Source: Pseudonocardia broussonetiae (GTDB lineage: Bacteria; Actinomycetota; Actinomycetes; Mycobacteriales; Pseudonocardiaceae). Taken from it: 64,000 nucleotides of DNA. This document shows, in pieces, positions 35,251 to 44,648 of this stretch. Numbering within the stretch: the first letter of the stretch is position 1; every line of letters begins with the position of its first letter. The notes under the pieces are model-generated. The model was not told where the DNA came from. It did not search any database and saw only the letters and a list, made by a program, of their open reading frames with translations. The DNA lies in NCBI RefSeq assembly GCF_013155125.1, contig NZ_CP053564.1, forward strand, positions 5,463,501 to 5,527,500, written 5' to 3'. A program made the position numbers and the translations under genes.

Positions 35251-36978
35251 TCACTCCAGGACGTAGGTCCCCGGGCCGTCGCCGATCACCGGGTGCTCCT
35301 GGCTGCCCGTCCGCGGCGGCGCCTGCAGCGGCCCGGAGCTCGCCTCGGACCAGCGCGTCCAGTCCTCCCACCACGACCCGCTGCGGCGCTCGGCGGCGCT
35401 GCGCCACGCCGAGCCGGTCGGCGGGAGCGCCGACTCGGTCTCGGTCACCATGTGCCACGCCTTGGGCCCGGGCGGGCTGACGATGCCGGCGATGTGCCCG
35501 CCGCTGCCCAGCACGAACCGCACCGGTCCGCTGACCATCCCGACCGTCTTGTAGGCGGACTCCCACGGCACGATGTGGTCGTTGATCGCGCTCACGACGT
35601 AGGTCGGGGCCTTGATCGCGCCGAGGTCGATCGTCCGCCCCGCGATCTCCAGCTGCCCCGTGGCCAGCTTGTTGTCGAGGTAGAAGTTGCGCAGGTAGAA
35701 CGCGTGCATGGCGGCGGGCATCCGCGTGCTGTCGGCGTTCCAGGCGAGGATGTCGAACGCGGGCGGGTCCTGCCCCATCAACCAGTTGGACACGACGTAG
35801 TTGAAGATCAGGTCGTTGGCGCGCAGGACGTCGAACGTGCCGGCCATCGACGCGCCCGGGAGCGTGCCCTCCTTCCGCATCTTCCTCTCGAGCCTGTCCA
35901 CCGTCTCCCGGTCGGTGAACGTGCCGAGCGCTCCGGGGTCGGCGTAGTCCAGCATCGTGTTGAGCAGCGTCAGCGTGCCCACGCGGTCGTCCCCCGCCTG
36001 CGTCAGGTACGCCGCGGTGATCGCCGTCAGCGCACCGCCCAGGCACAGTCCCACGATGTCGACGGTGTCGGCGCCGGTGATCTCGGTGATCACGTCGAGG
36101 GCGGTCTGCGGGCCGTGCACGAGGTAGTCGTCCAGGGTGGTGCCGGACATGTCCGCCGTCGGGTTCCGGTAGCTGATCGCGAACACCGTGCGACCGTGCT
36201 GCACCGCCCACTCGATGAAGCTGCGGCCCGGCGCCAGGTCCATCACGTAGTACTTGTTGATCCACGGCGGGCTGCACAGCAGCGGCGCCGCGTGCACCTG
36301 CTCGGTCTGCGGCTCGTACTGCAGCAGCTCCATCAGGTCGTTGCGGAAGACGACCTTCGCGGGCGTCGCCGCCAGGTTGCCCCCGACGGTGAACCCGCTG
36401 GTGTCGACCTGGCGCGGGCGGCCCCCGTTGTGCAGCAGGTCGTCGACGAACGTCCGCGCGCCCTTGACCAGGCTGGCGCCGGCGGTGTCGAACGCGCGCT
36501 TGAGCGCGGCGGGGTTGGTGGCGAGGAAGTTCGTGGGTGCCAGCGCGTCGAGCAGCAGGTCCATCGCGAGCACCGCCTTGCGGGCGGCGTCGGCCTCCAC
36601 CGCCGAGGACCCCACGACGTCCCGGGCGAAGCGGCACGCGGCGAGGTAGGCGAGCCGCACCGAGTAGTAGACGGGGTTCGTGCTCCACGCCGGGTCGGCG
36701 AAGCGCCGGTCCCTGGCGTCCACCTCGAACGGGGGCTCACTGGTGCCGCCGAGGAACCGGGTCGTCGCCACGAGCGGGATCTGGGCCAGGTCGCCCGCGA
36801 GCCGCAGGGTGGCCCGGGCGGGTACCGCGGGGCTCCACAGGCTCGAGCGCAGGGCCCGGGTGAGCGCGCCGCCGAGCCCTGCGGCGTCCATGTCCTCCAC
36901 CAGCCCGGACTCGGGCCCCAGCACGCCCGCGGCGCGCTCGGCGATCTCACGTGCGGCGTGCACCGGTTCCTGCGACAT
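35251..36978 (-). CDS. phaC: Class I polyhydroxyalkanoate synthase
   Basis: A 575-residue PhaC that polymerises (R)-3-hydroxyacyl-CoA into storage polyester on granules. The lipase-like box GLCLGG (residues 310-315) places the nucleophile at Cys312. The catalytic Asp is in SAINDHIVPW and the His in GSGGHIAG. The length is normal for class I enzymes and no PhaE partner is present. It is divergent from the dehydroshikimate dehydratase gene. A phasin-like gene (48115), a depolymerase (47065) and a MaoC hydratase (59495) lie nearby. Confidence 0.93.
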   Translation of the reverse strand: MSQEPVHAAREIAERAAGVLGPESGLVEDMDAAGLGGALTRALRSSLWSPAVPARATLRLAGDLAQIPLVATTRFLGGTSEPPFEVDARDRRFADPAWSTNPVYYSVRLAYLAACRFARDVVGSSAVEADAARKAVLAMDLLLDALAPTNFLATNPAALKRAFDTAGASLVKGARTFVDDLLHNGGRPRQVDTSGFTVGGNLAATPAKVVFRNDLMELLQYEPQTEQVHAAPLLCSPPWINKYYVMDLAPGRSFIEWAVQHGRTVFAISYRNPTADMSGTTLDDYLVHGPQTALDVITEITGADTVDIVGLCLGGALTAITAAYLTQAGDDRVGTLTLLNTMLDYADPGALGTFTDRETVDRLERKMRKEGTLPGASMAGTFDVLRANDLIFNYVVSNWLMGQDPPAFDILAWNADSTRMPAAMHAFYLRNFYLDNKLATGQLEIAGRTIDLGAIKAPTYVVSAINDHIVPWESAYKTVGMVSGPVRFVLGSGGHIAGIVSPPGPKAWHMVTETESALPPTGSAWRSAAERRSGSWWEDWTRWSEASSGPLQAPPRTGSQEHPVIGDGPGTYVLE

Positions 36979-37017
36979 GCCCCCATCGTCACGGGCGCGG
37001 ACCCCGGGAGCGTGGTT

Positions 37018-37033
37018 CTCCCGCTGGTCGGAA
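37018..37033. promoter_or_regulatory. Regulon motif, site Q (dehydroshikimate dehydratase / phaC gap)
   Basis: On the minus strand TTCC-GACCAGCG-GGAG, flanked so that GGTTC-N12-GAACC at 37014-37035 is a perfect outer repeat. It lies 73 bp before the dehydroshikimate dehydratase start and 39 bp before the phaC start. It matches 14 of 16 positions of site L at 49578-49593. A separate CCCCC-GCC-GGGGG hairpin follows at 37034-37046. Confidence 0.6.
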
Positions 37034-37106
37034 CCCCCGCCGGGGGCGTGGCGCCCCCGCCCGGCCCGCCGTCACCCTGGACGGGACGACACCCCTGGGG
37101 GCGACG

Positions 37107-39017
37107 ATGACCGTTTCCGCCCGCCCGACGGCGGCACCGCAACCGGCCGGACCGGCCACGCACGTCCGCACGGCGCTGGCGACCGTCTGCATCTCCGGGA
37201 CCCTGGAGGACAAGCTCGACGCCGCCGCCGCGGCGGGCTTCGACGGCGTGGAGATCTTCGAACCCGACCTGGTCGCGTCCTCGTCGTCGCCTGCCGCCGT
37301 GCGCTCCCGGTGCGCCGACCTGGGGCTGTCGATCGACCTCTACCAGCCGTTCCGCGACTTCGACGACGTCCGCCCCGAGGTCGTCGAGGCCAACCTCCGG
37401 CGGGCGGAGCGCAAGTTCGACGTGATGGAGCAGCTCGGCACGGACCTGGTGCTGGTGTGCTCGTCGTGCATCCCGACGGCCGTGGCCGAGGACGACCGGA
37501 TCGCCGAGCAGCTGCACCGGCTGGCGGTCCGCGCGGCCGCCCGCGGCATCCGGGTCGCCTACGAGGCGCTCGCCTGGGGCCGCGAGGTGAACACCTACGA
37601 GCGCTCCTGGGAGGTGGTCCGGCGGGCCGACCACCCGGCACTCGGGCTGTGCGTGGACAGCTTCCACATCCTCTCGCGCGGCTCCGACCCGGCCGGGATC
37701 CGCGACATCCCCGCCGACAAGCTGTTCTTCCTCCAGCTCGCCGACGCCCCGATGCTGGACATGGACGTGCTGCAGTGGAGCCGCCACCACCGGCTGTTCC
37801 CCGGCCAGGGCACGTTCGACCTGCCCGCGTTCCTCGGCCACGTGCTCAGCGCCGGGTACGACGGGCCGCTGTCGCTCGAGGTCTTCAACGACGTGTTCCG
37901 CCAGTCCGACCCCCGCCGGACCGCGGTCGACGCACGGCGGTCGCTGCTCGCGCTGGCCGAGGCGACCACGGACCGGGTGCCGCCCGCGGTGCGCGGAACG
38001 CTCGCGTCGACCGCCCTGCCCCCGGAGCCGACCCTGCGCGGGTACGCGTTCGCCGAGCTGGCCGTCGACGCCGGGAGCGCTCCCGCGCTGGCCGCGACCC
38101 TCGCGGCGCTGGGGTTCACCCACTCCGGGCAGCACCGCTCCAAGCCGGTGCAGCTGTGGCGGTACGGTGCGGCGACGGTCCTGGTCAACGCCTCCGGACG
38201 GCCGGGTGCCGCGGTCGCGGCGATCGGGGTCGAGACGGCCGACCCGGGCGCGGCCCTGCGACGCGCGGAGGCCCTGCTCGCCCCCGCCCACCCGCAGCCG
38301 CACGGGCCCGCCGAGGCCGACCTGTCCGCCGTGGCGGCACCGGACGGCACCGAGGTCTTCTTCTGCCGCACCGGTGCCGACGACGCCACGAGCTGGCTGT
38401 CGGACTTCGTCCCGACCGGCACCGGGACGGACGCCGGCGACGCGGGGATCACGCACATCGACCACGTCGCGCTGACGCAGCCGTTCGACTCCTTCGACGA
38501 GGCCGCGCTGTTCTACCGCGGGCTGCTCGGGCTCCGCACGCAGCACGCCTCCGAGGTGGCGGCCCCGTTCGGACTGGTCCGCAACCGCGCGGTCAGCGAC
38601 GCCGCGCGCACCGTCCGGCTGTGCCTGAGCGTGTCGGTGCTGCGTCGCGGCGAGTGGGGGCCCGCCGTCACGGACCCGCAGCACGTCGCGTTCGCCACCG
38701 ACGACGTGCTGGCCGTGGCGCGCGCCGCCCGCGCGGCGGGCGCCCCCGTGCTCGACATCCCGGACAACTACTACGACGACCTCGACGCCCGCCTCGCCCC
38801 GCCGCCGGACCTGCTGGCCCGGATGCGCGAGCTGGGCGTGCTGCTCGACCGCGACGCCGACGGCGAGTTCCTGCACTTCTACACCGAGGTGCTGGGCGGC
38901 CGCGTGTTCTTCGAGGTCGTGCAGCGGGTCGCCGGGTACGCGGGGTACGGCGAGCTCAACGGCCCGGTCCGGATGGCCGCGCACCGGCGTCAGCGCGCCC
39001 GGGCGGGAGACCGGTGA
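37107..39017 (+). CDS. quiC: Bifunctional 3-dehydroshikimate dehydratase / HPPD-like protein
   Basis: A 636-residue two-domain protein. The N-terminal TIM barrel (about 1-290) is a 3-dehydroshikimate dehydratase of the QuiC1/AsbF type making protocatechuate; its metal ligands read as Glu153, Asp184, Gln210 and Glu258. The C-terminal half (about 310-630) is a vicinal-oxygen-chelate module like 4-hydroxyphenylpyruvate dioxygenase and keeps the iron ligands: His in THIDHVAL, His in QHVAFATDD and Glu in GGRVFFEVVQR. The role of that half is not settled in the family. Site Q upstream suggests shared control with the ring-cleavage genes. Confidence 0.9.
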   Translation: MTVSARPTAAPQPAGPATHVRTALATVCISGTLEDKLDAAAAAGFDGVEIFEPDLVASSSSPAAVRSRCADLGLSIDLYQPFRDFDDVRPEVVEANLRRAERKFDVMEQLGTDLVLVCSSCIPTAVAEDDRIAEQLHRLAVRAAARGIRVAYEALAWGREVNTYERSWEVVRRADHPALGLCVDSFHILSRGSDPAGIRDIPADKLFFLQLADAPMLDMDVLQWSRHHRLFPGQGTFDLPAFLGHVLSAGYDGPLSLEVFNDVFRQSDPRRTAVDARRSLLALAEATTDRVPPAVRGTLASTALPPEPTLRGYAFAELAVDAGSAPALAATLAALGFTHSGQHRSKPVQLWRYGAATVLVNASGRPGAAVAAIGVETADPGAALRRAEALLAPAHPQPHGPAEADLSAVAAPDGTEVFFCRTGADDATSWLSDFVPTGTGTDAGDAGITHIDHVALTQPFDSFDEAALFYRGLLGLRTQHASEVAAPFGLVRNRAVSDAARTVRLCLSVSVLRRGEWGPAVTDPQHVAFATDDVLAVARAARAAGAPVLDIPDNYYDDLDARLAPPPDLLARMRELGVLLDRDADGEFLHFYTEVLGGRVFFEVVQRVAGYAGYGELNGPVRMAAHRRQRARAGDR

Positions 39018-39496
39018 CCCGCACCGGGCGGCGCCCGCCGCCGCGCAACCGCCGCGGGGCGCACCGGACCACCGGTGCCACCCCCCGCACCCGGGAGCGG
39101 GCCGCGGTCCGGCTCCAGCCGGCCGACCGGACCGGGCGGAGCACGGCGGACGAGCACCTGGCCGTGCGCGACCGGGGACCGGTCCGCGCCTACGTCCGGG
39201 ACGTCGTCGACGCCCGGCGGCGGCTCGTGGGCCTGTTCATGCCCGCGTTCGCCTGCGCGCTGATCTCCTGGCAGAGCCCGCCGTCGGAGCTGCGGAGCAT
39301 CCTGCTGACCGTGGGCCTGGCCGCACTGGCCGTCGTGGTGACCGACGCCATGGTCCTCGGAGCGCAGGTGGTGCGGATGACCCGCCTGCAGTTCCCGAAC
39401 ACCCACGTCAGCGGCCTGCGGACGGGCTGGTACGCGTTCATGCGGGCCCACCGTCCGCGCCGGATGCGGCGGCCGGTCCCCCGCGTCGCGCCCTGA
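39014..39496 (+). CDS. DUF3043-family membrane protein
   Basis: A 160-residue actinobacterial protein with a long basic, hydrophilic N-terminus and two adjacent hydrophobic helices (LVGLFMPAFACALISW and ILLTVGLAALAVVVTDAMVL) followed by a positively charged tail. This is the DUF3043 layout. GTG start overlaps the quiC stop by 4 bp. The link to dehydroshikimate metabolism may only reflect position; function unknown. Confidence 0.7.
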   Translation: MTRTGRRPPPRNRRGAHRTTGATPRTRERAAVRLQPADRTGRSTADEHLAVRDRGPVRAYVRDVVDARRRLVGLFMPAFACALISWQSPPSELRSILLTVGLAALAVVVTDAMVLGAQVVRMTRLQFPNTHVSGLRTGWYAFMRAHRPRRMRRPVPRVAP

Positions 39497-39618
39497 CCCG
39501 CCGGCGACCGGGTCTATCCTCGGGTCCGGGACGGTGTCCCGGGTTGCTCCCCAGCGCTGTGTCGGCACCTGCGGCTCCGGCCACACCCCTGCCGAGACTC
39601 CAGACCCCGGGAGCGACC

Positions 39619-39858
39619 ATGCCCACCCGTCCAGGACCCGACCTCCGCGAACGCGTCAGCGACACCCTGCTGCGGGTCGGCACCGAGAACGCCCTCGACA
39701 GCGCGGACCTCGTCCGGGAGCTGTCCGGGGTCGACCCCCGCACCCCCGGCTACGCCTCCGCGGCCCAGGCGGTGGCGGTGGCCCGCTGGGTCGACTCCGC
39801 CGTGCTGTGGCTGTCCTGGCGCCTGCGTCCCCGCACGATCACGGTCCCGACGCCCTGA
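39619..39858 (+). CDS. Small hypothetical protein, 79 aa
   Basis: A 79-residue protein starting MPTRPGPDLRERVSDTLLRV with a helix-rich pattern and a short hydrophobic stretch (VDSAVLWLSWRL) near the end. No family recognised. It ends 28 bp before the convergent Gfo/Idh gene. Confidence 0.5.
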   Translation: MPTRPGPDLRERVSDTLLRVGTENALDSADLVRELSGVDPRTPGYASAAQAVAVARWVDSAVLWLSWRLRPRTITVPTP

Positions 39859-39886
39859 GCCGCGGCGGCCCGTCCCGCCGGGTCGG

Positions 39887-40933
39887 TCAGGCGGCCGGTT
39901 CGACGGGGAGCCCGGTGCGCGCGGCCTCCAGGACGGCGTCCACCACCTGCAGGGTCCGCAGCCCGTCGCGCCCGCTGCAGATCGGCCGGGCGTCGCCGCG
40001 GATGACCGCGGCGAAGTGCGCGATCTGGGCGGCCAGCGGGTCGGTCCGCTGCAGGCTCACCCGCGAGGCGTGGAACCGCTCGTACCAGGAGCGGCTCCCG
40101 CGGTACTCGAGCACCCGCATCGTCGGGATCGACAGCGATCCCGTGGTGCCCGCGATGTGGTAGCAGTCCTCGTCGGCGTGCGTGGGGTAGTCCGAGTTCT
40201 CGCGCGAGGTGTGCTCCCAGCTGCGGGCCGATGCGGCGGTGTCGGACAGCAGGAAGGTGCCCAGCGCCCCGTTCGCGAACGTGAACAGGATCGCCGCCGT
40301 GTCCTCCACCGGGAACCCCCGCGTCGCGGACGACGTCACGGCCTGGACCCGGACGACGTCGCCGACCAGCGCGAGCAGGGCGTTCACCTCGTGCACGAGG
40401 TTGAGCAGGACCGGCCCGCCGCCGGGCTCGCGCCGCCAGCCACCACCGGCCTCGAAGTAGTCGTCGGGCTTGTGGAACAGCGCCGTGCCGCTCACCGCGA
40501 CGATCCGCCCCAGGACGCCGCTCGCGACCACCGACCGGGCCGCCGTCATGATCGCGGAGTAGTTGCGGTGGTGGCCGGTGAGCAGCGGGACCCCCGCCGC
40601 CTCCGCCGCCTCGACGAGCCGCGTCGCGGCCTCGACGCTGTCGCCGATCGGCTTCTCCACGACCACCGGCACGCCCGCGGCCACGCACTGCAGCCCGCCG
40701 TCGACGTGCAGGCGGTTCGGCGTCGCCAGGATGACGCCGTCGGGCCGGTCGGCGGCGAACGCCTCGGCGAGCGAGGCGTGCAGCGCCACCCCGTACTTCT
40801 CGGCCTGCTCCGGGCCGGCCGGACCGGGGTCGACGATCGACGCCAGCTCGGCGGCCGGGCTCCCGTCGATCTCCTCAATGTGGCGCTTCCCGATCAGCCC
40901 CGCGCCCGCCACCGCGATCCGCACCCGGCTCAT
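39887..40933 (-). CDS. Gfo/Idh/MocA-family oxidoreductase
   Basis: A 348-residue NAD(P)-dependent dehydrogenase: Rossmann motif VAGAGLIGKRH (residues about 8-18), catalytic Lys in VVVEKPIGD and a central SLSIPTMRVLEYRG strand region. It is last in the transporter-aroQ-small ORF unit, 16 bp after the small membrane gene. Candidate jobs are a quinate-type polyol dehydrogenase or the 4-carboxy-2-hydroxymuconate semialdehyde dehydrogenase step (LigC belongs to this superfamily). The sequence alone does not decide. Confidence 0.83.
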   Translation of the reverse strand: MSRVRIAVAGAGLIGKRHIEEIDGSPAAELASIVDPGPAGPEQAEKYGVALHASLAEAFAADRPDGVILATPNRLHVDGGLQCVAAGVPVVVEKPIGDSVEAATRLVEAAEAAGVPLLTGHHRNYSAIMTAARSVVASGVLGRIVAVSGTALFHKPDDYFEAGGGWRREPGGGPVLLNLVHEVNALLALVGDVVRVQAVTSSATRGFPVEDTAAILFTFANGALGTFLLSDTAASARSWEHTSRENSDYPTHADEDCYHIAGTTGSLSIPTMRVLEYRGSRSWYERFHASRVSLQRTDPLAAQIAHFAAVIRGDARPICSGRDGLRTLQVVDAVLEAARTGLPVEPAA

Positions 40934-40949
40934 CCCCGCACCTCCCGGC

Positions 40950-41120
40950 TCAGGAGGGGCGTCGCCTGGTCGACGACCGCGCGGACGCGGGCATCAGGAA
41001 GTGCAGGGCGACGCCGACGGCCCCGAGCGCCGCGACGACCCATCCGAACAGCCCGAACTCCGGGCCGGAGTCGAGCACCAGCGCGAGCACCAGGCCCAGT
41101 ACGAGCGTGCCGCAGCTCAT
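40950..41120 (-). CDS. 56-aa two-helix membrane protein co-translated with aroQ
   Basis: A 56-residue protein starting [19 protein letters not shown], with a second hydrophobic helix ([20 protein letters not shown]) and a basic C-terminus. ATG overlaps the aroQ stop by 4 bp (ATGA), so it is translated with it. No family recognised; a small subunit or regulator of the adjacent transporter is possible. Confidence 0.6.
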   Translation of the reverse strand: MSCGTLVLGLVLALVLDSGPEFGLFGWVVAALGAVGVALHFLMPASARSSTRRRPS

Positions 41121-41602
41121 GAAGAGTTGGATGACCCGACCTCCGTCCGTGCCGCCGGCGCCAGCTGGTGCAGGCCCCGGAGTGCGAGCACGTAGCCGTG
41201 CACGCCGAACCCCACGATGATGCCCGCTGCGACCGGCGAGATGAAGGAGTGGTGCCGGAACTCCTCGCGGCGGTGCACGTTCGAGATGTGGCACTCGACC
41301 ACCGGCAGCTCGGCCCCCTCGATGGCGTCGTGCAGCGCGATCGAGGTGTGGGTGTGGGCGCCCGGGTTGTAGACGGCCCCGATCGATCGCCCCGCCTTCA
41401 CCTCGCCTCCCCACTCGTGGATCCAGTCGATCAGCTGCCCCTCGTGGTTCGACTGGCGGAACACCACCTCGAGCCCGAGCTCGGCCGCGGTCTTGCGGCA
41501 CATCTCCTCGACGTCGGCCAGTGTCGTCGTCCCGTACACCTCCGGCTTGCGGGTGCCGAGCAGGTTGAGGTTCGGGCCGTTGAGCACGAGCACGGACGTC
41601 AT
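41117..41602 (-). CDS. aroQ: Type II 3-dehydroquinate dehydratase
   Basis: A 161-residue AroQ enzyme interconverting 3-dehydroquinate and 3-dehydroshikimate. The motifs [17 protein letters not shown] (active-site Arg and Tyr), [21 protein letters not shown] and [17 protein letters not shown] (catalytic His) are all present. ATG at 41602 matches the conserved N-terminus. Its operon partners (MHS transporter, Gfo/Idh) point to catabolic quinate/shikimate use, not aromatic amino acid synthesis. Confidence 0.93.
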   Translation of the reverse strand: MTSVLVLNGPNLNLLGTRKPEVYGTTTLADVEEMCRKTAAELGLEVVFRQSNHEGQLIDWIHEWGGEVKAGRSIGAVYNPGAHTHTSIALHDAIEGAELPVVECHISNVHRREEFRHHSFISPVAAGIIVGFGVHGYVLALRGLHQLAPAARTEVGSSNSS

Positions 41603-41674
41603 GCGGGCACCTCCGGGTGCGGATGGTCCGGCCGGGCAGGCGGGGCGGGCCTGCCCGGCCGGGCCGGTCACGGG

Positions 41675-43066
41675 TCAGGCCGACGCGCGGATGCGGTCGT
41701 ACTCCTCCTTGGGCACCGGCGTCGTGCCCTTCACCCCGAGGTCGTTCATGTGCAGGCGGTGCGTCTCCCGGGCGCTGTACGCGGCGACCGCGGCGATGAT
41801 GGCGATCCCGAGGCAGAGGCTGCCGACGATGAGCGGGACGTTCGACTCCGGCGGCGCCACCAGCGCGAAGATCGCCGGCAGGAAGGCCGTGATCAGGGTG
41901 CCGAGGTTCTGCGAGACGGCGAAGGCCGTGACGCGGGTGCGGGTCGGGAACAGCTCCTGGTAGTAGGCCGGGAACGTGGCGTTGTAGCCCTGGTACACGA
42001 CACCCCACATCAGCAGGGCGCTGACGAAGGCGAGCACCGTGTTCCCCGAGTCGATCGCGTAGAGGTACAGGTACCCCATGACGCCCGAACCCAGCGCCCC
42101 GACGATCATGCAGGGGCGCCGCCCGATCCGGTCGGACAGGCTGCCGACGAACGGGATGAGGATCACCGCGACGATGTTGCCCGTCACGGAGATCCACAGG
42201 TACGTGGTCGTCGAGAAGCCGTTGCCGTAGGACTCGTTCGTGGCGAACGTCGCGCCGAAGGTGTTCACGGTGATCGGGACGACGTTCATCAGGGCCATGC
42301 AGACCACCCGGAGCATGTCCGAGCCGCTCTCCCTGACGGCCTGCACGATCGGCGCCTTGGGCAGCTCGCCGTGGGCGGCCTCCTCCTGGAACGCGGGCGT
42401 CTCGTTCACGCGGCGGCGGATGATGATGCCGGCGATGACGACGAACACGCTGAGCAGGAACGGGATGCGCCAGCCCCAGGACTGGAAGGCCTCGGGCGAC
42501 ATCGCGGCCGACAGCGGCAGGAACACGGCCGCGGCGAGCACCTGGCCGGCCTGCACGCCCTGCAGCGTGAAGCTGCCGTAGTACCCGCGCCTGCCGAACG
42601 GCGCGTGTTCGATGATCATCGCGCTCGCGCCGGAGATCTCCCCGCCGACCGCGAAGCCCTGGATCAGTCGCAGGATCACCAGGAGCGTCGGGGCGAGGAT
42701 CCCGACCTGGTCGTAGGTCGGGAGGAAGGCGACCAGCAGCGTCGAGACGCCGATCATCATCATGCAGAGCACGAGCATGTTCTTGCGGCCGTGCGTGTCG
42801 CCCAGGTGCCCGAGCACGAAGGCGCCGATGGGCCGAGCGACGTAGCCGACACCGAACGTCGCGAACGCCGCGACGATGGCGACCTGGGGGTCCGTCTTCG
42901 CGAAGAAGATGTTCGGGAAGACCAGCGCCGCGGCCTGCGCGTAGATGAAGAAGTCGTAGTACTCGAGTGCGCTGCCGATCCAGCCGCTCGCCGCCGCCTT
43001 CTTCGGTTGCTTCACGTACTCCGCGGGTTCGTGCGAGCCCGATGGCTCCCTGATCTCGTCCTTCAT
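41675..43066 (-). CDS. MFS/MHS transporter, probable shikimate or quinate importer
   Basis: A 463-residue metabolite:H+ symporter-type MFS protein (ShiA/KgtP branch) with 12 helices. Family landmarks are SALEYYDFFIY in helix 1, ARPIGAFVLGHLGDTHGRK, RLIQGFAVGGEISGAS, and GSLSDRIGRRP in the second half. It is the first gene of the aroQ operon. A weaker copy of the regulon motif (TTCCGCTGGGTGGCA, 43162-43176) lies about 96 bp upstream. The 232-bp gap to 43299 otherwise shows only GC-rich sequence. Confidence 0.87.
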   Translation of the reverse strand: MKDEIREPSGSHEPAEYVKQPKKAAASGWIGSALEYYDFFIYAQAAALVFPNIFFAKTDPQVAIVAAFATFGVGYVARPIGAFVLGHLGDTHGRKNMLVLCMMMIGVSTLLVAFLPTYDQVGILAPTLLVILRLIQGFAVGGEISGASAMIIEHAPFGRRGYYGSFTLQGVQAGQVLAAAVFLPLSAAMSPEAFQSWGWRIPFLLSVFVVIAGIIIRRRVNETPAFQEEAAHGELPKAPIVQAVRESGSDMLRVVCMALMNVVPITVNTFGATFATNESYGNGFSTTTYLWISVTGNIVAVILIPFVGSLSDRIGRRPCMIVGALGSGVMGYLYLYAIDSGNTVLAFVSALLMWGVVYQGYNATFPAYYQELFPTRTRVTAFAVSQNLGTLITAFLPAIFALVAPPESNVPLIVGSLCLGIAIIAAVAAYSARETHRLHMNDLGVKGTTPVPKEEYDRIRASA

Positions 43067-43298
43067 GCGACCTCCTGACGGCGGGGCCCCGCGTCACCCA
43101 CGGCGGCTGTCGTGACAGTGCAGTCTTCGCCGCCCACACGGTCAACGAGTCCCCTGCTGCTTTCCGCTGGGTGGCACGGGCGCGTCACGACTCGGGGGCC
43201 GCGCCGGGCGGCAGCAGGTGCTGCACCTGCGGCGGGCGCCGAGGACGGGGCCCCCCGTCCGGCCCGGCCGTGCATCCCCGCTCCCGCGCGCCGTCGCG

Positions 43299-44648
43299 TC
43301 AGCCCGCCCGGCTCGGGCCCCGCACCGGCGCCTCCACCGGTCCGGGCCCGCGGAACGCCCGCTCGTGGGCCTGCTCGAACGTGATGATCCGGTGACCACG
43401 GCTGTGCGAGAACGTCAGGGCGCGCGCCCACGTGTAGACCGTGCCGAGGCGGTTGCCCCAGCCGATGAGGTAGAGCACGTGGACGAACCCCCACATGGTG
43501 TAGCCCAGCACGCCCGTGAACCTCATCCCGAAGGCGTCGGCCACGGCGGCGCGGTGCCCGATGGTGGCCATCGACCCCTTGTCGAAGTAGTGGAAGGGCG
43601 CCGTTCGCTCGTCACCCGCGAGCCTGGCCTTGATCAGCTTCCCGACGTACTTGCCCTCCTGCATCGCCGGCTGGGCCACGCCGGGCAGCCCGTCGAGCGA
43701 CACCATGTCGCCGATCGCGAACACCTCGGGCCGGCCCGGCACGGTGCAGTCGGGGTTCACCTCGATGCGCCCGGCGCGGTCGGTCCCGGCCCCGGTGCGC
43801 TCGGCGAGCTGCGCCGCCAGCGGTGACGCCTGCACCCCGGCGGCCCAGATCCGGGTGCGCGTGCGGATCGTCTCCTCCCCGTCGGGGCCCTTCAGGGTGA
43901 CCGACTCGCCGTCCATCCCGACGGCGAGGGAGTGCAGCCGGACCTCGACGCCCATCGCCTCCAGCCGCCCCTGCGTGTAGCGCTGCAGCTTCGGGGCGAA
44001 CGGCGGGACCACCGCGCCCGCCCCCTCCAGCAGCAGGATCCGTGCCTCGTGCGTGTCCACGGCCCGGTAGTCCTGCGGCAGCACCGTGTGCGCGAGTTCC
44101 GCGACCTGCCCGACGAGCTCCACCCCGGTCGGGCCCGCCCCGATGACGACGAACGTGAGCCACTCCGCGCGCTCCTGCGGGTCGGTGGCCAGCTCGGCCA
44201 TCTCGAACGCCAGCAGGATCTGGTCGCGCAGGTGCCGGGCGTCCTCGACCGTCTTCATCCCCGGCGCGTACCGCGCGAACTCGTCGCGCCCGAAGTAGGA
44301 GTGCGTGGCCCCGCCCGCCACGACGAGCGTGTCGTAGGGCAGCTCCAGCGGGCGCCCGTCGGGGCCCGACGCCCGCACCACGTGCGCGTCGAGGTCCAGG
44401 TCGGTCACCTCGGCCAGCAGCGCCCGCGCGTTCTTCTGCTTCCTGATCACGCCGCGGAGGGCGGGCGCGATGAGACCGGGGGGCAGGATCCCGGCCGCCA
44501 CCTGGTAGAGCAGCGGCTGGAAGAGGTGGTGGTTGGTGCGGTCCACCACCGTCACGTCGACGTCCGCGTGCGCGAGCGCCTTCGTGACGTTGAGACCACC
44601 GAAGCCGCCGCCGACGACGACGACCCGGTGCCGCTGCTCCTCGCTCAT
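43299..44648 (-). CDS. ndh: Type II NADH dehydrogenase-like flavoprotein
   Basis: A 449-residue NDH-2-type NAD(P)H:quinone oxidoreductase. FAD motif VVVGGGFGGLN (about 9-19), NADH motif VVIGAGPTGVELVG (about 165-178), FAIGDM near 297, and a C-terminal membrane-association segment (GYTMWGFVHVLYLIGWGNR) are present. It ends the aroE-MBL-ndh unit (4-bp overlap with the MBL gene). There it could return electrons from quinate/shikimate oxidation to the quinone pool; that role is inferred. Confidence 0.88.
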   Translation of the reverse strand: MSEEQRHRVVVVGGGFGGLNVTKALAHADVDVTVVDRTNHHLFQPLLYQVAAGILPPGLIAPALRGVIRKQKNARALLAEVTDLDLDAHVVRASGPDGRPLELPYDTLVVAGGATHSYFGRDEFARYAPGMKTVEDARHLRDQILLAFEMAELATDPQERAEWLTFVVIGAGPTGVELVGQVAELAHTVLPQDYRAVDTHEARILLLEGAGAVVPPFAPKLQRYTQGRLEAMGVEVRLHSLAVGMDGESVTLKGPDGEETIRTRTRIWAAGVQASPLAAQLAERTGAGTDRAGRIEVNPDCTVPGRPEVFAIGDMVSLDGLPGVAQPAMQEGKYVGKLIKARLAGDERTAPFHYFDKGSMATIGHRAAVADAFGMRFTGVLGYTMWGFVHVLYLIGWGNRLGTVYTWARALTFSHSRGHRIITFEQAHERAFRGPGPVEAPVRGPSRAG

